This document shows, one piece after another, positions 5,062 to 8,431 of a DNA stretch of 8,431 bases. The stretch is from CAZQEZ01 sp964592475. GTDB lineage: Bacteria > Bacteroidota > Bacteroidia > Cytophagales > Cyclobacteriaceae. Both the position numbers and the translations under genes were made by a program. The stretch spans positions 1 through 8,431 of the forward strand of contig CAZQEZ010000169.1 in assembly GCA_964592475.1 (NCBI GenBank). The letters run 5' to 3'. The notes under the pieces are model-generated. The model worked only from the letters and a program-made list of their open reading frames with translations, was not told where the DNA came from and ran no database searches. Each line of letters starts with the position of its first letter. The stretch's first letter is position 1.

Positions 5062-6535
5062 ATTCTTGAGTTTTATCTGGTTTTGAGGTGGTCTTGTATT
5101 TAGCAATTTTTATATTCAAATAAGCAAAAATTATAGTCATGAAAGGGCTGATAATATTAAAAAAGCAGTAGGGTGCATAAACAAAAGTGCTTACTCCCAA
5201 CACAGAGGCTTGCGTAGCTCCACATGTATTCCAGGGTATTAATACCGACGTTACTGTGCCGGAATCCTCTAATGTTCTGCTCAAATTTTCTGGTTTCAGT
5301 CCTCGATTACGATAGGTATTAGCAAACATACGCCCTGGAACAACTATGGCCAAGTACTGGTCTGAGGCAGTACTATTAAAAAATATGCAGGTGCCAGCCG
5401 TTGCCGCTACTAAAGATCCTGTAGATTTAGCCAAATATATGATTGATTGAGTAATTCTTTGTAGTAGTCCTCCCGCTTCCATCATACCTCCAAAAATCAT
5501 GGCGGTTATTATTAACCAAATGGTGTTCAGCATTCCGGCCATTCCGCCGGTGACCAAAAGGTCGCTCACCATATCATTATTAGCAACAATTGCCACATCA
5601 GTTATTAATGAATTAACTACTGCTACAAATGATTCATAGATAAAGGAATTGTCACCTTCTACTATTTGTCTTATTAATTGCCCTTGAAATATAATGGCAA
5701 ATAGCCCGCCTAATAGGGATCCAATTAACAAAGCAGGAATCGCAGGCACCTTTTTTATAATTAGAAAAATAACCACGGCAGGTACCAAAAATAGCACAGG
5801 GTTTATATTAAATACTTGTTCTATAGCAACCAGTACCTGATCAATATTTTTTGTGCCTATTTTAGCGTCAAAATTTAATCCTATGATCAAATAAATTATT
5901 AATGCAATAAATAGGGAAGGCACAGTGGTAAACGTCATGTATCTTATATGCGTAAAGAGGTCTGTGCCTGCCATGGCCGGTGCCAGGTTGGTAGTGTCAG
6001 ATAATGGCGACATTTTATCTCCAAAATAAGCTCCTGAAATTATGGCACCACCGATCAGCCCTTCAGATATGCCCAGCGCTTTCCCGATACCTAACAGGGC
6101 AATTCCAACAGTGGCCACGGTAGACCAAGAACTACCAGTTGCCACAGATACGATGGCGCAAACTATACAGGTTGCAATTAGAAATATTGTAGGATTAAGT
6201 ATTTGTAATCCATAATAAATCATGGCCGGCACTACACCGCTTAGCATCCATGTGCCAGCCAACGAACCAATGAGAAGGAGAATAAGCATAGAAGGCATGG
6301 CAGAATTGATACTTCTTACAATGCTTTTTTCCATATGGTTCCAGGATATGCCTAAATTCATACACACCAATCCAGCCACTGCAGCCGATAATATCAATCC
6401 TATTTGATTAGGGCCAAACAAGGCATCATCTTCATAAACTAATACTACATTTACAGATAAAAATATTATCAGAAAAATAATTGGAATCAGTGCTTGAAGT
6501 AAGGTTGGCCTTTTGTTACGCTTTTCTTCTGCCAT
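5054..6535 (-). CDS. nhaC: NhaC-family Na+/H+ antiporter
   Basis: A 493-residue inner-membrane transporter with about 11-13 hydrophobic helices, beginning at residues 12-33 and 43-63 and ending near 461-475. The family signature is VATGSSWSTVATVGIALLGIG (131-151) followed by GAIISGAYFGDKMSPLSDTTNLAPA (163-187), the conserved half-helix with Asp173/Asp180 near the presumed ion site. The second inverted half carries NSTASDQYLAIVVPGRMF (387-404) and EDSGTVTSVLIPWNTCGATQ (423-442). Length is normal. NhaC proteins exchange Na+ for H+, and some relatives (MleN) couple this to malate/lactate exchange, so a carboxylate role cannot be excluded. The start has no Shine-Dalgarno sequence. The exonuclease gene starts inside its last codons (ATGTTTGA, 5061-5054). 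It is separated from the upstream PII gene by a terminator and by a candidate -7 box. Confidence 0.95.
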   Translation of the reverse strand: MAEEKRNKRPTLLQALIPIIFLIIFLSVNVVLVYEDDALFGPNQIGLILSAAVAGLVCMNLGISWNHMEKSIVRSINSAMPSMLILLLIGSLAGTWMLSGVVPAMIYYGLQILNPTIFLIATCIVCAIVSVATGSSWSTVATVGIALLGIGKALGISEGLIGGAIISGAYFGDKMSPLSDTTNLAPAMAGTDLFTHIRYMTFTTVPSLFIALIIYLIIGLNFDAKIGTKNIDQVLVAIEQVFNINPVLFLVPAVVIFLIIKKVPAIPALLIGSLLGGLFAIIFQGQLIRQIVEGDNSFIYESFVAVVNSLITDVAIVANNDMVSDLLVTGGMAGMLNTIWLIITAMIFGGMMEAGGLLQRITQSIIYLAKSTGSLVAATAGTCIFFNSTASDQYLAIVVPGRMFANTYRNRGLKPENLSRTLEDSGTVTSVLIPWNTCGATQASVLGVSTFVYAPYCFFNIISPFMTIIFAYLNIKIAKYKTTSKPDKTQEYV

Positions 6536-6573
6536 TAGCTATTTTTTGAACCAGCTTTGTACATGATAAGCAA

Positions 6574-6581
6574 CAAAAATA
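6574..6581 (-). promoter_or_regulatory. Candidate -7 box for the nhaC-exonuclease unit
   Basis: On the minus strand the sequence reads TATTTTTG, an exact TAnnTTTG match 38 nt before the nhaC ATG and downstream of the PII terminator. No clear -33 TTG is found about 20 nt further upstream, so this is a half-supported promoter. Confidence 0.35.
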
Positions 6582-6627
6582 GTAAAAAATATTTAGCAGT
6601 AAGAAATCTTCTCTTAGGTAAAGAATT

Positions 6628-6660
6628 AAAAAAGCTTGTAACCTTAATAGATAACAAGCT
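6628..6660 (-). terminator. Rho-independent terminator after the PII gene
   Basis: Read on the minus strand, AGCTTGT (6660-6654) pairs with ACAAGCT (6639-6633) around a 14-nt loop and is followed by a run of T (A6628-A6632 on the plus strand). It lies 25 nt after the PII stop codon and insulates nhaC from it. Confidence 0.75.
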
Positions 6661-6684
6661 ATTTTATTACAATTAAAATAAAAA

Positions 6685-7038
6685 TTAAACTAATGCTAAT
6701 TCAACAGCTTTTTCATTTACTTTGCCATCTCTTATTCTGATCATGGTATCAATATTAGAAATAAATATTTTACCATCTCCGACTTTTCCGGTGTGAGCCT
6801 CTTTTAAAATGATATCTACAATTTTATCAGCTTTATTTTCACCTACTACTATTGATAGCTGTATTCTATCAAATGAATCTATCAGATAAGAAGCGCCTCG
6901 GTAATTAGCGCCTATGGCTTCTTGATTACCTACTCCTTTTACAACTTGATAGGTAAAGAAATCTACATTTTGATTTGCCAAAGCTTTTTTTAATCGTGCA
7001 AATTTTTCTGCTCTTATTATTGCTTCAATTTTTTTCAT
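6685..7038 (-). CDS. glnB: PII family nitrogen/carbon signal-transduction protein (GlnB/GlnK type)
   Basis: A 117-residue trimeric PII protein that aligns without gaps to the canonical family over residues 1-103. The opening MKKIEAIIRAEKF is typical. The T-loop runs from about 37 to 54 with Gln39 (2-oxoglutarate/Mg contact) and NYRGASYLID, placing Tyr46 and the modification-site Tyr51 at their standard numbers. The B-loop TGKVGDGKIFI (83-93) and the RIRDG segment (Arg101, Arg103) form the ATP/ADP site. T-loop positions 38, 40 and 41 are Asn, Glu and Ala instead of Arg, Lys and Gly in E. coli GlnB, so partner choice may differ. The tail (KVNEKAVELALV) is slightly longer than usual. PII proteins sense ATP/ADP and 2-oxoglutarate and bind transporters or enzymes. 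No amtB, glnA or glnD gene is visible; the nearest downstream transporter is NhaC, behind a terminator. Assignment to GlnB rather than GlnK is arbitrary. Confidence 0.96.
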   Translation of the reverse strand: MKKIEAIIRAEKFARLKKALANQNVDFFTYQVVKGVGNQEAIGANYRGASYLIDSFDRIQLSIVVGENKADKIVDIILKEAHTGKVGDGKIFISNIDTMIRIRDGKVNEKAVELALV

Positions 7039-7350
7039 AAAATTTCAAATTTTGGGTCTTGGATATTTCTTCTATTAAAACAAAATAATACTTGAAAAAG
7101 TGCCCCTAACAGCTTTGGCGCAGCATTTATAGTAAATTTATAAAGCGTAATAATTGCCCATGATTTGCTTGAAAAAACAGTTTTTCAAAAAAGAAGGCTC
7201 TTTATTAAAACCGGAAATACAGAAAATAGCTCTTTTTACTCGCGGCTGGTATATAATTAGATGAATTATTTTTTTTTGATAAATGCATAATAAAGGCTGA
7301 TTTACTTAAACTAGCCTTTATTAATATAAAATTCAAATTAGACATTCTTA
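7039..7350. other. Intergenic region upstream of the PII gene
   Basis: These 312 bases hold the terminator of the gene to the right (7288-7323) and, nearer the PII start, its unidentified promoter. No exact TAnnTTTG is found on the minus strand; the closest is TTATTTTG (7088-7081). A perfect 8-bp hairpin TTGAAAAA-ACAG-TTTTTCAA occupies 7169-7188. It sits inside a 34-codon plus-strand frame (7160-7264, MICLKKQFFKKEG...) that I do not regard as an established gene. Confidence 0.5.
7288..7323 (-). terminator. Hairpin terminator after the transglutaminase-like gene
   Basis: A perfect 11-bp inverted repeat TAATAAAGGCT (7288-7298) / AGCCTTTATTA (7313-7323) with a 14-nt loop, 27 nt beyond the stop codon of the minus-strand gene. 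The T-run is partly inside the stem (CTTTATTA on either strand), so termination strength is less certain than for the 4452 hairpin. Confidence 0.7.
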
Positions 7351-8202
7351 TTATTCTACATTTTTGGCCATGTTTTGATAATTATGTACGATGAGGCGCA
7401 TCATTTCTTTCATTCTTTGTGAATCATAAAATAATCTTCCTTTTTGCACACAGTTTATAGCCTCTTCAAAATTTGCTTCGTTGAAGGCAACGGTTGCCAA
7501 ATTAAAATATTGAAGGCCAACTAGCTCTTCTAGGTTTATGTTTTTATGAATCACATATTTATAGGTAAAAATGGCGGAATTGCTATTCTCTTGTTCTATC
7601 GTTCTTTCTCTTTTCTTTATTCTCTCAAGCCTTTCCATAACCTTATCTATCCCATGCACAAATCCAGCAATAGGATCAGTAGATTCAAATAAATAAGGTG
7701 TTTCGTCCATTTCTAGCATGATAAACATGTGGTAGTTGGTTTCAATTATGTGGTAACTTATTCCTAAACGATCCAATACCAAAGCATAAAAACTACTGCC
7801 TATTACACAATCGTAATATTTATTTTTGAATAGATTTTCTATGGTAACATAATTCTGGTAGTGCTTCAAGAATTTTCGGTGAACTTTAAAGAATAGGTAT
7901 TCTAGAAATTTATGTTGTTTTTTGTACCGCTGCTGCTTGTGTTTTAAATCAGATGTAAACTCTTCAAATATTTGCTTATATTCTTTTACATTTTGTTGAT
8001 TAATAGTTTTACCAGAGGCAAGAAGAAGGTCAAGTTGATCGCGATAATTACCTTCCAGGTAATTGATTACTGTTTTGCGTTCAAATTCCGAATGAAAAAA
8101 TATCTGATCGAGATTATATTGACGCTCATGATCATATTGTCCCATGGCTGTGTTAAATACTACAGCTAAAGAAGTAATCAATATGACCATTATTTTTTTC
8201 AT
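7351..8202 (-). CDS. Exported transglutaminase-like domain protein with C-terminal TPR-like repeat
   Basis: A 283-residue protein with a signal peptide (MKKIMVILITSLAVVFNTAMG, cleavage likely after Gly21, giving a mature N-terminal Gln). Residues 30-125 are mainly charged helix. Residues 130-177 carry the transglutaminase/papain-like pattern: DCVIGSSFYALVLDRLGI (Cys132), YHIIETNYHMFIML (His158) and YLFESTDP (Asp176). Cys-His-Asp in this order and spacing matches the bacterial transglutaminase-like (SirB1-like) fold, which can be protease, amidase or inactive. Residues 226-260 (LVGLQYFNLATVAFNEANFEEAINCVQKGRLF) match one TPR motif (Leu/Gly/Tyr/Ala/Phe/Ala pattern), and a further helix follows. 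Its role is unknown; periplasmic or secreted peptide/protein processing is an inference. It stands alone, with its own terminator. No clear promoter or Shine-Dalgarno sequence was found; an imperfect palindrome lies 25-51 nt upstream of the ATG. Confidence 0.85.
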   Translation of the reverse strand: MKKIMVILITSLAVVFNTAMGQYDHERQYNLDQIFFHSEFERKTVINYLEGNYRDQLDLLLASGKTINQQNVKEYKQIFEEFTSDLKHKQQRYKKQHKFLEYLFFKVHRKFLKHYQNYVTIENLFKNKYYDCVIGSSFYALVLDRLGISYHIIETNYHMFIMLEMDETPYLFESTDPIAGFVHGIDKVMERLERIKKRERTIEQENSNSAIFTYKYVIHKNINLEELVGLQYFNLATVAFNEANFEEAINCVQKGRLFYDSQRMKEMMRLIVHNYQNMAKNVE

Positions 8203-8226
8203 AGATAAAACTGCTTTCTATCTAGT

Positions 8227-8253
8227 TTAACGCTTATGCTAGCACTAAGTTAA
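8227..8253. repeat. Imperfect palindrome upstream of the transglutaminase-like gene
   Basis: TTAAC (8227-8231) and GTTAA (8249-8253) flank a central GCTAGC (8238-8243), with CTTA and CTAA sub-arms in between and a one-base asymmetry. It lies in the minus-strand promoter region and could be an operator. Support is limited to the symmetry. Confidence 0.3.
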
Positions 8254-8274
8254 CAATTAGATAACATTAAAGTA

Positions 8275-8334
8275 ATGAAAAATATTACATGTAGGATAAT
8301 TTTCTTGTTTCTCGCCATTTTTGGCTCTAAATGA
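8275..8334 (+). other. Signal-peptide-like 19-codon frame
   Basis: ATG at 8275 opens a 19-residue frame, MKNITCRIIFLFLAIFGSK, that stops with TGA at 8334. It has the charge and hydrophobic pattern of a secretion signal or a single small membrane segment, but nothing follows it. It may be a decayed start of a secreted-protein gene, a tiny membrane peptide, or chance. It is noted because it is the only protein-like feature in the 229 bases between the transglutaminase-like gene and the window edge. Confidence 0.25.
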
Positions 8335-8397
8335 TTTAAAGTGGAAATAGTTCTTGAAAAATTATTAAGATTTATTAGAAATAAAAATACAGATTAA

Positions 8398-8431
8398 TTC
8401 CTCACCCCCAGTCTGCTGAAGCAGACTTTCC
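8398..8431. repeat. C-rich inverted-repeat element, cut by the window edge
   Basis: The sequence changes abruptly from AT-rich to TTCCTCACCCCC, then AGTCTGCT-GA-AGCAGACT (8410-8427, a perfect 8-bp inverted repeat), then TTTCC at the edge. On the other strand it reads GGAAAGTCTGCTTCAGCAGACTG then GGGGTGAGG. This C-rich CCTCACCCCCAG lead with a hairpin is the style of dispersed intergenic repeats in Bacteroidota genomes, and the TTTCC may start a second arm beyond the window. Being a repeat is inferred from the style; only one copy is in view. Confidence 0.5.

Noticed and set aside
5062..5106. Upstream ATG (5106) as the start of the exonuclease gene
   Set aside because: It would add 15 residues (MLNTRPPQNQIKLKN) entirely inside the antiporter coding sequence. 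The ATG at 5061 fits the family N-terminus and gives the common short overlap.
7081..7118. Possible sigma-54 promoter upstream of the PII gene (minus strand GGGGCAC...)
   Set aside because: The -24-like GGCAC is present (7104-7100 on the minus strand), but at the correct distance there is AG instead of the required GC, so the -12 element is missing.
1..8431. CRISPR array, tRNA/rRNA gene, integrase, transposase or toxin-antitoxin pair
   Set aside because: I looked for regularly spaced direct repeats, cloverleaf arms, DDE/tyrosine-recombinase motifs and small paired ORFs on both strands and found none that could be supported.

Overview
The window comes from a low-GC member of the Bacteroidota, most likely a Cytophagales-type marine or soil bacterium. 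Three things point there. At least one promoter fits the Bacteroidota pattern TTTG - about 20 nt - TAnnTTTG (1906-1937). Most start codons have AT-rich leaders without a clear Shine-Dalgarno sequence. The gene content is typical of the phylum: lipoproteins with phylum-type signal sequences, a LolA-like/DUF6503-type lipoprotein, and a PBP1A-like C-terminus of the phylum's type. The assignment is inference; no rRNA or tRNA gene is present.

Layout from left to right. (1) At 1-135 lies the C-terminal end of a penicillin-binding protein 1A-like gene (+), whose stop codon overlaps that of a convergent minus-strand gene. (2) At 1837-132 is a minus-strand operon: a possible 43-residue small protein, a VOC-fold ring-cleaving dioxygenase (MhqE/MhqO type) and an alpha/beta-hydrolase carboxylesterase (MhqD type), spaced 4 nt and 4 nt apart. 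The dioxygenase-esterase pair matches the quinone/catechol-responsive mhqED operon of Bacillus. (3) At 1906-3334 a good promoter drives a LolA-like lipoprotein gene and probably also a coiled-coil lipoprotein gene, ending at a clear hairpin terminator. (4) At 3469-4475 are a 64-residue orphan protein, a 400-bp AT-rich gap with palindromes and possible promoter boxes, and a small secreted protein that ends at a strong terminator shared with the opposite strand. (5) At 6535-4480 (minus) an NhaC-family antiporter gene overlaps by 8 nt a DEDDy 3'-5' exonuclease gene. (6) At 7038-6685 (minus) is a PII signal-transduction protein with its own terminator. (7) At 8202-7351 (minus) is an exported protein with a transglutaminase-like domain and a C-terminal TPR-like helix pair, again followed by a hairpin terminator. 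(8) The right edge cuts into what looks like a dispersed C/T-rich inverted-repeat element.

Functionally the window is a set of mostly independent small transcription units: cell-wall synthesis, detoxification of aromatic or quinone electrophiles, envelope lipoproteins, Na+/H+ exchange coupled to an RNase D-like nuclease, and nitrogen/carbon sensing. I did not find a defence island, integrase, CRISPR array or other clear new system. The less ordinary items are the unannotated small ORF leading the mhqED-like operon, the translationally overlapping antiporter-exonuclease pair, the PII gene away from any visible amtB, the palindrome cluster at 3756-3787, and the repeat at the right edge.
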